This document shows positions 1 to 5,544 of a DNA stretch of 7,852 nt, piece by piece (the first letter of the stretch is position 1; the number at the start of each line of letters is the position of its first letter). This DNA is from Streptomyces violaceus (lineage in GTDB: Bacteria > Actinomycetota > Actinomycetes > Streptomycetales > Streptomycetaceae), in NCBI GenBank assembly GCA_000715635.1, contig KL569101.1:41202-49053 (forward strand), given 5' to 3'. Under the pieces are notes generated by a model that worked only from the letters and a program-made list of their open reading frames with translations, had not been told where the DNA came from and did no database searches. A program made the position numbers and the translations under genes.

Positions 1-1
1 C

Positions 2-940
2 GGCATCTCCCTGCCGATCGCCATCGGCCTGCTGATCATGATGTACCCCGTGCTGGCCAAGGTCCGCTACGACAAGCTCGACGCCGTCACCGGCGACAAG
101 AAGCTCATGGCCTCGTCGCTGGTCATCAACTGGATCGTCGGCCCGGCGGTCATGTTCGCGCTGGCCTGGATCTTCCTGCCGGACCTGCCCGAGTACCGCA
201 CCGGCCTGATCATCGTCGGCCTCGCCCGCTGCATCGCCATGGTCATCATCTGGAACGACCTCGCCTGCGGCGACCGCGAAGCCGCCGCCGTACTCGTGGC
301 ACTGAACTCGGTCTTCCAGGTCCTGGCGTTCGGTCTGCTCGGCTGGTTCTACCTCGACCTGCTGCCCGGCTGGCTGGGCCTGGGCGACGGCGAACACCTC
401 GACATCTCCATGTGGAAGATCGCCCTGAACGTCGTCATCTTCCTCGGCATCCCGCTGCTCGCCGGCTTCCTCACCCGCCGCATCGGCGAACAGAAGCTGG
501 GCCGCGAGAAGTACGAGTCGAGCTTCCTGCCGAAGATCGGCCCGTGGGCGCTGTACGGCCTGCTCTTCACGATCGTCATCCTCTTCGCCCTGCAAGGGAA
601 GACGATCACCTCGCAGCCGCTCGATGTCGCCCGTATCGCGCTGCCGCTGCTGGTGTACTTCGCCGTGATGTGGTTCGGCACGTTCGCCCTCGGCAAGGTC
701 ATCGGCCTGGCTTACGACCGCACCGCGACCCTCGCCTTCACGGCGGCCGGCAACAACTTCGAGCTGGCCATCGCGGTCGCCATCGCCACCTTCGGCGTCA
801 CCTCGGGGCAGGCCCTGTCGGGCGTGGTCGGCCCGCTCATCGAGGTCCCGGTGCTGGTGGCTCTGGTGTACGTCTCCCTGGCCTGGCGGCGGAAGTTCAG
901 TACCGGTCGGCAGCTGACGGCGGCACCGCAGGAGAGCTGA
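2..940 (+). CDS. acr3: Acr3-family arsenite efflux permease (5' end outside window)
   Basis: This is an integral membrane carrier that exports arsenite, As(OH)3, across the cytoplasmic membrane. The frame is open from the window edge, so the N-terminus is missing: 312 residues are visible against roughly 350-370 for the family, and about one membrane segment is lost. Several hydrophobic segments remain. Two family hallmarks are present: the cysteine in GLARCIAMVIIWNDLACGD (visible residue 77), which is essential in characterised Acr3 proteins, and the glutamate in AAGNNFELAIAVAI (visible residue 254). The sequence GISLPIAIGLLIMMYPVLAKV at the left edge is also typical of Acr3 and unlike the ArsB family. 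The gene converges on arsR with 154 bp between the stops, so it is probably transcribed from an upstream promoter not seen here. Family assignment is near certain; the symbols acr3 and arsB are both used for such genes in Streptomyces. Confidence 0.95.
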   Translation, partial: GISLPIAIGLLIMMYPVLAKVRYDKLDAVTGDKKLMASSLVINWIVGPAVMFALAWIFLPDLPEYRTGLIIVGLARCIAMVIIWNDLACGDREAAAVLVALNSVFQVLAFGLLGWFYLDLLPGWLGLGDGEHLDISMWKIALNVVIFLGIPLLAGFLTRRIGEQKLGREKYESSFLPKIGPWALYGLLFTIVILFALQGKTITSQPLDVARIALPLLVYFAVMWFGTFALGKVIGLAYDRTATLAFTAAGNNFELAIAVAIATFGVTSGQALSGVVGPLIEVPVLVALVYVSLAWRRKFSTGRQLTAAPQES

Positions 941-960
941 CACACTGCCTGGACCGTACC

Positions 961-1014
961 GGCACCAGCACCGGCACCAGCACCGGCACCAGCACCGGCA
1001 CCAGCACCGGCACC
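961..1014. repeat. 12-bp tandem repeat, 4.5 copies
   Basis: The unit GGCACCAGCACC is repeated four times without a mismatch and followed by a half unit, starting 20 bp after the acr3 stop and ending 80 bp before the arsR stop. It ends in the self-complementary octamer CACCGGTG (1011-1018). The unit length is a multiple of three and would read Gly-Thr-Ser-Thr in one + frame, but no credible gene runs through it. It lies where the transcripts of two convergent genes would meet. No terminator hairpin with a T-tract was found in 941-1094. Confidence 0.9.
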
Positions 1015-1094
1015 GGTGGGCAGGTCACCGCCGACCTCGCCTACGACGCCGGGCAGGTCCTTGAGACGGCCTCACTCGGGATTCCGGCAGCGGG

Positions 1095-1472
1095 TCAGGC
1101 CGCGGCCGGCGCGATGGTCAGCAGCTTGCCCATCGCGGCCAGCACGGACGGCTCGACGCGGTAGTAGACCCAGGTGCCGCGCCGCTCGGAGGTCAGCAGC
1201 CCGGCCTCCTTCAGCTTCTTCAGGTGGTGAGAGACGGTCGGCTGGGAGACGCCGACATCGGAGATGTCGCACACGCACGCCTCGCCGCCCTCATGCGAGG
1301 CCACCGCAGAGAACAGCCGCAGCCGCACCGGGTCGCCCAGGGCCTTGAACATCCGCGCGGCCGTCTCGGCCTCCTCGGCGGTGAACGGGCGCTCGGTGAG
1401 CGGCGGACAGCACGGCGCCACGGTCTCGGGAACCTCGGGTTCCAGCAGCGGCAGCACCTTCGTATTCGACAT
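1095..1472 (-). CDS. arsR: ArsR-family arsenite-responsive transcriptional repressor
   Basis: This 125-residue winged-helix repressor would bind ars operators and leave DNA when arsenite or antimonite binds its cysteines. The fold is clear: ALGDPVRLRLF (44-54), the recognition helix in VSQPTVSHHLKKLKEAGLL (75-93), and the wing ERRGTWVYYRV (96-106). Metalloid ligands are likely Cys66 and Cys68 in ACVCD, as in the classic ArsR motif, plus an adjacent pair Cys21-Cys22 near the N-terminus, as in the Corynebacterium glutamicum ArsR type. The ATG at 1472 was chosen because family homology begins close after it and the upstream in-frame sequence (to 1703) is not protein-like. No Shine-Dalgarno sequence precedes the ATG, so the mRNA may be leaderless. 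A 32-bp dyad covers the start codon, which suggests autorepression. The gene is divergent from the arsO-like gene and convergent with acr3. Confidence 0.93.
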   Translation of the reverse strand: MSNTKVLPLLEPEVPETVAPCCPPLTERPFTAEEAETAARMFKALGDPVRLRLFSAVASHEGGEACVCDISDVGVSQPTVSHHLKKLKEAGLLTSERRGTWVYYRVEPSVLAAMGKLLTIAPAAA

Positions 1473-1496
1473 GCATCTATGTTGACATACGTCGAA
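1465..1496. promoter_or_regulatory. Putative ArsR operator O1, over the arsR start
   Basis: The dyad is TTCGAC-N20-GTCGAA. Inside it, TCTATGTTGAC occupies 1476-1486, and an inner dyad TATGT-TG-ACATA lies at 1478-1489. The second operator upstream of arsO (1735-1766) has the same 6-20-6 layout with the same 11-mer at the same offset. The arsR ATG (1472-1470) lies inside the dyad, and the left half-site is made from arsR codons 2 and 3. On the arsR strand, CATAGA (1481-1476) is a possible -10 element, which would place transcription initiation at or very near the ATG. Binding by this ArsR is inferred. Confidence 0.7.
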
Positions 1497-1733
1497 CCAA
1501 ACGGGCCAGGCGGCCGGACGGACTCTGAGTGCGAGGCGGACGCCGGGTCGACGGGGTCCGGCCGAGGGTGGCGTGTCGATGCCGGTGTGGGTCAGCCGCC
1601 GGTCAGGTCCCGGCCCAGGGTGTGCCGGCGGGCAAAGCGAACCGTATGCCGCGCCGGGAGTGTGCGCAGCGAACGGCCCGGACTGGCAGGCCTCGATCGC
1701 CACGACGTTGACGCGCTCCGCGAGGCACCCTCA
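1497..1733. other. Spacer between the two putative ars operators
   Basis: Within the 352-bp interval between the arsR and arsO starts, these 237 bp hold no gene I can support. Several frames are open on both strands, as expected at this GC content, including an in-frame upstream extension of arsR. None shows a family motif or a convincing start. A TTGACG at 1708-1713 could be a -35 element, but no good -10 element follows at the right distance. The sequence could be remnant coding DNA, for example the minus frame ending at 1592, but I do not recognise it. Confidence 0.5.
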
Positions 1734-1734
1734 A

Positions 1735-1766
1735 TTCGATGCCTGTCTATGTTGACGCTCATCGAA
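1735..1766. promoter_or_regulatory. Putative ArsR operator O2, upstream of arsO
   Basis: The dyad is TTCGAT-N20-ATCGAA, extending to eight paired bases per arm (ATTCGATG at 1734-1741, CATCGAAT at 1760-1767). It contains TCTATGTTGAC at 1746-1756, the same 11-mer at the same offset as in the arsR operator. The outer half-sites differ between the two operators by one base in each arm (C to T and G to A), and the change preserves pairing, so the symmetry itself appears conserved. The dyad overlaps the likely -35 element of arsO, which fits repression by blocking RNA polymerase. Confidence 0.7.
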
Positions 1767-1780
1767 TCAGATGCCATGCT
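1752..1780 (+). promoter_or_regulatory. Possible sigma-70-type promoter of the arsO-like gene
   Basis: TTGACG (1752-1757) is a strong -35 match. It is followed after 17 bp by CATGCT (1775-1780), a weak -10 match of three bases in six. Initiation would fall near 1787, leaving a leader of about 38 nt before the GTG. The -35 element sits inside operator O2. The poor -10 element keeps confidence low. Confidence 0.35.
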
Positions 1781-1794
1781 GACAGTGCAAGCCA

Positions 1795-1808
1795 TCGACG
1801 AATGTCGA
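1795..1808. repeat. Compact inverted repeat just upstream of the arsO ribosome-binding site
   Basis: TCGAC-GAAT-GTCGA is a perfect five-base dyad with a four-base loop, ending six bases before the AGGGGA ribosome-binding site. Its arms match the outer half-sites of the ars operators (TTCGAC/GTCGAA) but with a 4-base rather than a 20-base spacer. It could be an additional repressor contact or a small hairpin in the mRNA leader. Chance is also possible for so short a motif. Confidence 0.35.
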
Positions 1809-1813
1809 AACAA

Positions 1814-1819
1814 AGGGGA
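1814..1819 (+). promoter_or_regulatory. Ribosome-binding site that fixes the arsO GTG start
   Basis: AGGGGA lies five bases before the GTG at 1825. It is the only strong Shine-Dalgarno sequence near the beginning of the frame and supports GTG 1825 as the start. The next in-frame GTG at 1831 would be 11 bases away. Confidence 0.75.
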
Positions 1820-1824
1820 ACCTC

Positions 1825-3204
1825 GTGGCCGTGTCCATCAACAGCGTGTCCACCGCCGGCCAGCTGCCCGTCGTGGTCATCGGAGCAGGTCCGGTCGGCC
1901 TGGCCGCAGCGGCCCACCTCGTCGAGCGCGGCATCGAACCGCTGGTCCTGGAAGCCGGACCGTCGGCCGGCTCCGCCGTGCGCGACTGGGCGCACGTGCG
2001 GCTGTTCTCCCCCTGGTCGGAGATCACCGACCCGGCCGCGGAGAAGCTCCTGGCCCCGACCGGCTGGACCCGCCCCGACGGCTCCGCCTACCCGACCGGC
2101 GGTGACTGGGCCGAGCGGTACCTGCAGCCCCTCGCCGACGTCCTCGGCGACAGGGTCCGCTACGGCGCCACCGTGGCCGGCGTCGCCCGCGCCGGACGCG
2201 ACCGCATCGTCGACTCAGGACGCGACGAGCAGCCCTTCACCGTGCACATCCTTCTGGCCGACGGCCGCGAGGAACGGATCACCGCCCGCGCGGTCATCGA
2301 TGCCTCCGGCACCTGGTCCACCCCCGGCCCGATGGGCGCCGACGGCCTGCCCGCCCTCGGTGAGAAGTCCTCCGCCGGGCACATCACCTACCGCGTACCC
2401 GACCTGGGCGACCCGGCCGTACGCGCCCGGTACGCGGGCAAGCGCACCGCCGTGATCGGCTCCGGTGCCTCAGCCTTCACGGCCCTCGCCTGTCTCGCCG
2501 ACCTGGCCGAGGACCAGCCGGGCACCCACGCGGTGTGGATCCTGCGCCGCGGTATCACCGGCTCCACCTTCGGCGGCGGCGAGGCCGACCAGCTGCCCGC
2601 CCGCGGTGCCCTGGGCCTGCGCGCCAAGGCAGCCGTCGAAGCCGGCCACGCGAGCGCGGCCACGGGATTCCGTACACAGGCTGTGGAGCGCGACGGCGAT
2701 CGGCTCGTCCTCGTGGACGAGGATGGCCGCCGCCTCGACCCGGTCGACGAGGTCATCGTCCTGACCGGCCTCCGCCCGGACCTGTCCTTCCTCGCCGAGA
2801 TCCGCCTCGGCCTCGACGACCGCCTCCAGGCCCCGACCGCACTCGCTCCGCTCATCGACCCCAACGTCCACTCCTGCGGCACCGTCTACCCGCACGGTGT
2901 GAACGAGCTCTCCCACCCCGAACAGGGCGTCTACCTGGTCGGCATGAAGAGCTACGGCCGCGCTCCGACGTTCCTCGCCATGACCGGCTACGAGCAGGTC
3001 CGCTCCATCACCGCCGCCCTCGCCGGCGACCACGAGGCCGCCGAGCGCGTCGAGCTGACCCTCCCGGAGACCGGCGTGTGCGGCGGCGCGGGCCTGTTCG
3101 AAGAGCCGGAGAACGCCGAGCAGGCCGCCGGTGGATGTTGCTCCGCGCCGAGCACCCTCCAGATCGGCATCGACACCCCGGCCACCAGCCCCGGCGGCTG
3201 CTGA
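1825..3204 (+). CDS. arsO: ArsO-like FAD/NAD(P)H flavoprotein monooxygenase
   Basis: This 459-residue protein is a two-dinucleotide-fold flavoprotein. The FAD site is VVVIGAGPVGLAAAAHLVER (16-35) with the acidic strand end VLEAG (41-45). A second glycine motif, TAVIGSGASAFTALA (208-222), would bind NAD(P)H. GHITYRVPD (185-193) lies between them and loosely resembles the flavin-monooxygenase fingerprint. The segment VYLVGMKSYGRAPTFLAMTGYEQVRS (split here: 369-382 and 383-394) is typical of the flavoproteins annotated in Streptomyces ars clusters, where the family is called ArsO. The C-terminal 45 residues form a low-complexity tail with Cys419, the pair Cys438-Cys439 and a terminal Cys459. This could bind a metalloid, but that is inference. 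The gene is divergent from arsR and under a putative ArsR operator, so arsenic induction is likely. The true substrate is unknown. A generic flavin monooxygenase or thioredoxin-reductase-like enzyme is the alternative; arsenic context favours ArsO. Confidence 0.8.
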   Translation: MAVSINSVSTAGQLPVVVIGAGPVGLAAAAHLVERGIEPLVLEAGPSAGSAVRDWAHVRLFSPWSEITDPAAEKLLAPTGWTRPDGSAYPTGGDWAERYLQPLADVLGDRVRYGATVAGVARAGRDRIVDSGRDEQPFTVHILLADGREERITARAVIDASGTWSTPGPMGADGLPALGEKSSAGHITYRVPDLGDPAVRARYAGKRTAVIGSGASAFTALACLADLAEDQPGTHAVWILRRGITGSTFGGGEADQLPARGALGLRAKAAVEAGHASAATGFRTQAVERDGDRLVLVDEDGRRLDPVDEVIVLTGLRPDLSFLAEIRLGLDDRLQAPTALAPLIDPNVHSCGTVYPHGVNELSHPEQGVYLVGMKSYGRAPTFLAMTGYEQVRSITAALAGDHEAAERVELTLPETGVCGGAGLFEEPENAEQAAGGCCSAPSTLQIGIDTPATSPGGC

Positions 3205-3218
3205 ACACCTTCCCTCAA

Positions 3219-3242
3219 GCTCGTCCTCATCGAGGGGCGAGC
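3219..3242 (+). terminator. Hairpin 14 bp after the arsO stop, possible terminator
   Basis: The arms GCTCG (3219-3223) and CGAGC (3238-3242) pair, and inside them CCTC (3225-3228) pairs with GAGG (3232-3235) around a three-base loop, with a small bulge between the two helices. No T-tract follows. T-tract-free hairpins are common after Streptomyces genes, so it may terminate arsO transcription. Confidence 0.5.
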
Positions 3243-3277
3243 CGGTTGCCCCTGCGCCCCTGATTGCGCCACACCGC

Positions 3278-3480
3278 TCAGTGGCTGCCGGTGAGTTCGC
3301 CGCTGAGGCTTTCGTGGATCCGGGCGCTGGGCTCGTTCAGCCCGATGATCTCGACGGTCTTCCCGCGCTGGCGTACTTGGTCTCGATGGCGTCCAGAGCC
3401 GCGACGGAGGAGGCGTCCCAGACATGGGCGGCGGACAGGTCGATGACGACCTTGTCGGCGTGCGTGGCGTAGTCGAACAG
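3278..3480 (-). pseudogene. C-terminal STAS-domain remnant of a SulP-family anion transporter, frameshifted
   Basis: Read from 3480 downwards, the translation LFDYATHADK, VVIDLSAAHVWDASSV, AALDAIETKYA is the STAS domain found at the C-terminus of SulP sulfate/bicarbonate transporters. It then jumps frame to QRGKTVEIIGLNEPS and ends SGELTGSH at 3278. Restoring one missing base near 3370 (GCTGGCG where GCTGGGCG is expected on the + strand) joins the two frames exactly as in intact homologues. Only about 68 codons of a protein normally of about 500 or more residues remain, and all membrane segments are gone. Homology stops abruptly at about 3480, where a different sequence begins. The fragment is therefore both truncated and frameshifted and should not be functional. 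Confidence 0.85.
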
Positions 3481-3600
3481 GCCGCGCAGCGGCGTGTGGA
3501 GGACCTGCGTACCCAGCTGGAGCGCGCCGAGGACTTCGCCGCAACACTGCGCGACCGCCTCGACAGTGCACGGGGGCCGGGTTCTGCCACAGCACGCTGA
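3478..3600 (+). pseudogene. Possible coiled-coil tail of an unidentified gene
   Basis: In this frame the sequence reads QAAQRRVEDLRTQLERAEDF and continues AATLRDRLDSARGPGSATAR to a TGA at 3598. This is a charged heptad-like helix with good Streptomyces codon use, as seen at the ends of some regulators and plasmid-type proteins. It begins where SulP homology on the other strand stops and has no start codon or recognisable upstream domain, so it would be a 3' fragment of another gene joined here by a rearrangement. I do not recognise the family. It could be an accidental open frame. Confidence 0.3.
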
Positions 3601-3604
3601 CAGG

Positions 3605-4459
3605 TCAGGCTTCCCCACAGGACTCGGGGTGTGCATCCCAGATTCCGGTTGCAGCGGTCTTGCGGACATACTCCGTGAAGTCGTGGGGCGGCCGGCCGAG
3701 AACGCGCTCGACGGTGTCGGTCTTGGTGGCCCTGCGACCGTCGAAGACCTCGACCATGAGGCTGGTCAGCTGCGTCGCGTACCCGGCCGGCACGCCTCGC
3801 CGGGTCAGCGACGAGACGAACTGCTCGGGCGTGACCGGCAGATAACGAACCTCCGTGCGGGTCACCCTCGCTATCTCACCGACGGCATCGGCGAAGGTGA
3901 GCAGTCGTGGTCCGGTCACGTCGTGGATCCGGCCGGAATGGCCGTCTTCGGTCAGCGCCGCGACGGCGACATCCGCGATGTCCTCGGCGTCGGTGAACGG
4001 CTCCGCGACGTCGCCGGCCGGAAGCGCGACCACACCCGCCCGGACCAGTTCGACGAGGAACCCCTCGCTGAAGTTCTGCGTGATGAACCCCGCCCGCACG
4101 ATGGTCCACTCCGCACCCGAGTCCCGCACCGCCTGTTCACACCGCTCGGCCTCGGCAGCACCACGGTCGGCAAGCAGGACGAGATGCCGAACGCCGCACG
4201 CCACCGCGAGTTCTGCGAAGGAACCCACGGCACTGGCCGCGCCGGGGAAGGCCGCATCGGGATAGAAGGCCACATAAGCGGAGCCCATGCCCCGCAGCGC
4301 GGGTTCCCACGTGGTGTCGTCCTGCCAGTCGAAAGGCGGCTCAGCACTCCGTGAACCCACCCGTACCGGCATGTCACGCGCGCGGAGCCCGGACACGACC
4401 CGGCGTCCGGTCTTGCCCGTCCCCGCGAGGACCAACGTTGTCGCTGTAGTCGCTGTCAT
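3605..4459 (-). CDS. NmrA-like NAD(P)-binding oxidoreductase (atypical short-chain dehydrogenase)
   Basis: This 284-residue soluble protein has a Rossmann fold beginning at the N-terminus: TLVLAGTGKTGRRVV (8-22), whose Gly-x-Gly-x-x-Gly motif follows the atypical-SDR/NmrA pattern. RVGSRS (33-38) after the second strand suggests NADPH rather than NADH. The rest follows NmrA/QorB-like proteins: CGVRHLVLLADRG (88-100), WTIVRAGFITQNF (118-130), PFTDAEDIADVAVAAL (154-169), and a C-terminal YLPVTPEQF and RPPHDFTEYV. The usual SDR Tyr-x-x-x-Lys is not seen, so it may be a redox sensor or a quinone/NADPH reductase; the substrate cannot be told. ATG 4459 was chosen because the Rossmann strand follows at once and GGGGAG lies just before it. 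The gene is divergent from an AraC-type regulator, which is its likely controller. It ends 4 bp from the debris at 3600. Confidence 0.85.
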   Translation of the reverse strand: MTATTATTLVLAGTGKTGRRVVSGLRARDMPVRVGSRSAEPPFDWQDDTTWEPALRGMGSAYVAFYPDAAFPGAASAVGSFAELAVACGVRHLVLLADRGAAEAERCEQAVRDSGAEWTIVRAGFITQNFSEGFLVELVRAGVVALPAGDVAEPFTDAEDIADVAVAALTEDGHSGRIHDVTGPRLLTFADAVGEIARVTRTEVRYLPVTPEQFVSSLTRRGVPAGYATQLTSLMVEVFDGRRATKTDTVERVLGRPPHDFTEYVRKTAATGIWDAHPESCGEA

Positions 4460-4514
4460 GCTCCCCAGTCCACCGGAACGCCGGAGGTACGGGACATGGT
4501 CGAGGCTCGCAGGC

Positions 4515-4523
4515 CCATAATGG
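4515..4523. promoter_or_regulatory. Symmetric -10 element, candidate bidirectional promoter
   Basis: CCATAATGG is a palindrome around its central A. On the + strand it gives CATAAT (4516-4521), five of six bases of the -10 consensus; on the - strand it gives CATTAT (4522-4517). Rightward initiation near 4528 would leave about 15 nt before the AraC-type ATG. Leftward initiation near 4510 would leave about 50 nt before the NmrA-like ATG. A weak -35 for the + direction is GGGACA (4491-4496), with a 19-bp spacer. One element could serve both divergent genes. Confidence 0.5.
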
Positions 4524-4542
4524 TGCGTCTTACTCTGTGCCG

Positions 4543-5511
4543 ATGGACCCCTTCTCGATCCTGCTCGACGGAGCCAGGGCAAGGGGGACGTTCGTGCTGC
4601 GAACCATCCTGAACCCACCATGGTCGGTGCGGGTGCGGGACAGGGTGCCCCTCAACCTGGTGGCCGTTCTGCGAGGCACGCCCTGGGTCGTGCCCAGCGC
4701 CGGCGATGCCGTACGCCTGGACGCGGGCGACATCGCGCTGATGCGTGGCCCGGACGCGTTCACCTTCGCCGATGATCCCCGCACTCCGACTCAGGTGGTC
4801 ATACAGCCCGGTCCCCGACGGACGACCGCAGCCGGCGCGGAACTGCCCGAGGCCGCGGACATGGGCGTGCGCACCTGGGTCAACGGCGAGCGAGCCCACG
4901 AGAACGGCGCGGACGGTTCGTCGGTGCTGCTGATCGGCAAGTACTCGGGACCGGGCGAGATCGCCACACGCCTGCTCCGTGTGATGCCGCCGCTGCTGGT
5001 CGTCCCCACGGCCGCCCACATCGAATCCGCGCTGGTGTCGCTGCTCGCCAAGGAGACCGTGCGAAACGAGCCTGGCCAAGATCTCGTGCTCGAACGGCTG
5101 TTGGACCTCCTGCTGATCGGCGTCCTCCGCGAATGGCTCACCGGGCCCGATGCGGACGCGCCTGCCTGGTTCCGAGCCGGCGGGGATCCCGTCGTCGGGT
5201 CCGTCCTACGACTTATCCACGGTGAGCCGGGCCGTCCCTGGACGGTGGCCGCGCTCGCCCGGGAGGCCGGGGTGTCCCGAGCGACGCTGGCGCGCCGCTT
5301 CACCGACGTCGTCGGCATGCCGCCCATGGCATACCTCACCGGATGGCGAATCGACGTTGCCGCCGACCTGCTCGTGGAGTCGGACGCCACGATCGACACC
5401 GTCGCCCGTCAGGTCGGTTATGGCAGCGGGTTCGCGTTCAGCGCCGCCTTCAAGCGAGCCCGTGGGATCAGCCCGCAACGCCACCGCGCCCACGCCCGCA
5501 ATGGTCCTTGA
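4543..5511 (+). CDS. AraC-family transcriptional regulator with N-terminal cupin-type domain
   Basis: This 322-residue protein has an N-terminal cupin-like sensing domain (about residues 1-180; the opening MDPFSILLDGARARG is characteristic of AraC regulators with this ligand-binding domain) and a C-terminal pair of helix-turn-helix units. The first is WTVAALAREAGVSRATLARR (233-252). The second is TIDTVARQVGYGSGFAFSAA (283-302), followed by FKRARGISPQRHR, the conserved AraC signature. ATG 4543 is preferred because homologues begin MDP; a GTG two codons earlier (4537) is possible. There is no Shine-Dalgarno sequence, so the short leader may be translated weakly. It is divergent from the NmrA-like oxidoreductase gene, an arrangement common for such pairs, and probably controls it. 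The ligand is unknown. The stop is 33 bp from that of the next, convergent gene. Confidence 0.9.
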   Translation: MDPFSILLDGARARGTFVLRTILNPPWSVRVRDRVPLNLVAVLRGTPWVVPSAGDAVRLDAGDIALMRGPDAFTFADDPRTPTQVVIQPGPRRTTAAGAELPEAADMGVRTWVNGERAHENGADGSSVLLIGKYSGPGEIATRLLRVMPPLLVVPTAAHIESALVSLLAKETVRNEPGQDLVLERLLDLLLIGVLREWLTGPDADAPAWFRAGGDPVVGSVLRLIHGEPGRPWTVAALAREAGVSRATLARRFTDVVGMPPMAYLTGWRIDVAADLLVESDATIDTVARQVGYGSGFAFSAAFKRARGISPQRHRAHARNGP

Positions 5512-5544
5512 CGGTGGAACAGGCATGTACGGCGCTCGGGCAGC

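Noticed and set aside
961..1014. Origin iterons or an attachment site
   Set aside because: The units are contiguous 12-mers of simple composition with no replication or integrase gene nearby.
412..1164. Long + strand open frame (250 codons) running out of acr3 through the 12-bp repeat and into arsR
   Set aside because: It is the out-of-frame shadow of acr3, rich in Arg/His/Pro, and then antisense to arsR; no start signal or family motif.
1095..1703. 202-residue version of ArsR starting at 1703
   Set aside because: The extra 77 residues are not ArsR-like, and reading through would place the promoter and operator inside coding sequence; the ATG at 1472 fits the family.
1224..2105. 293-codon + strand frame across the arsR-arsO interval
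   Set aside because: Antisense to arsR and then out of frame with arsO; composition is typical of shadows in high-GC DNA.
2535..3263. 242-codon + strand frame within arsO
   Set aside because: Arg/Pro-rich shadow of the flavoprotein, whose own frame has clear motifs.
3494..4354. 286-codon + strand frame opposite the NmrA-like gene
   Set aside because: The minus-strand frame has an unmistakable Rossmann fold; this one has no recognisable domain.
4456..5079. 207-codon - strand frame opposite the AraC-type gene
   Set aside because: Shadow of a gene with clear helix-turn-helix motifs; low complexity and no start signal.
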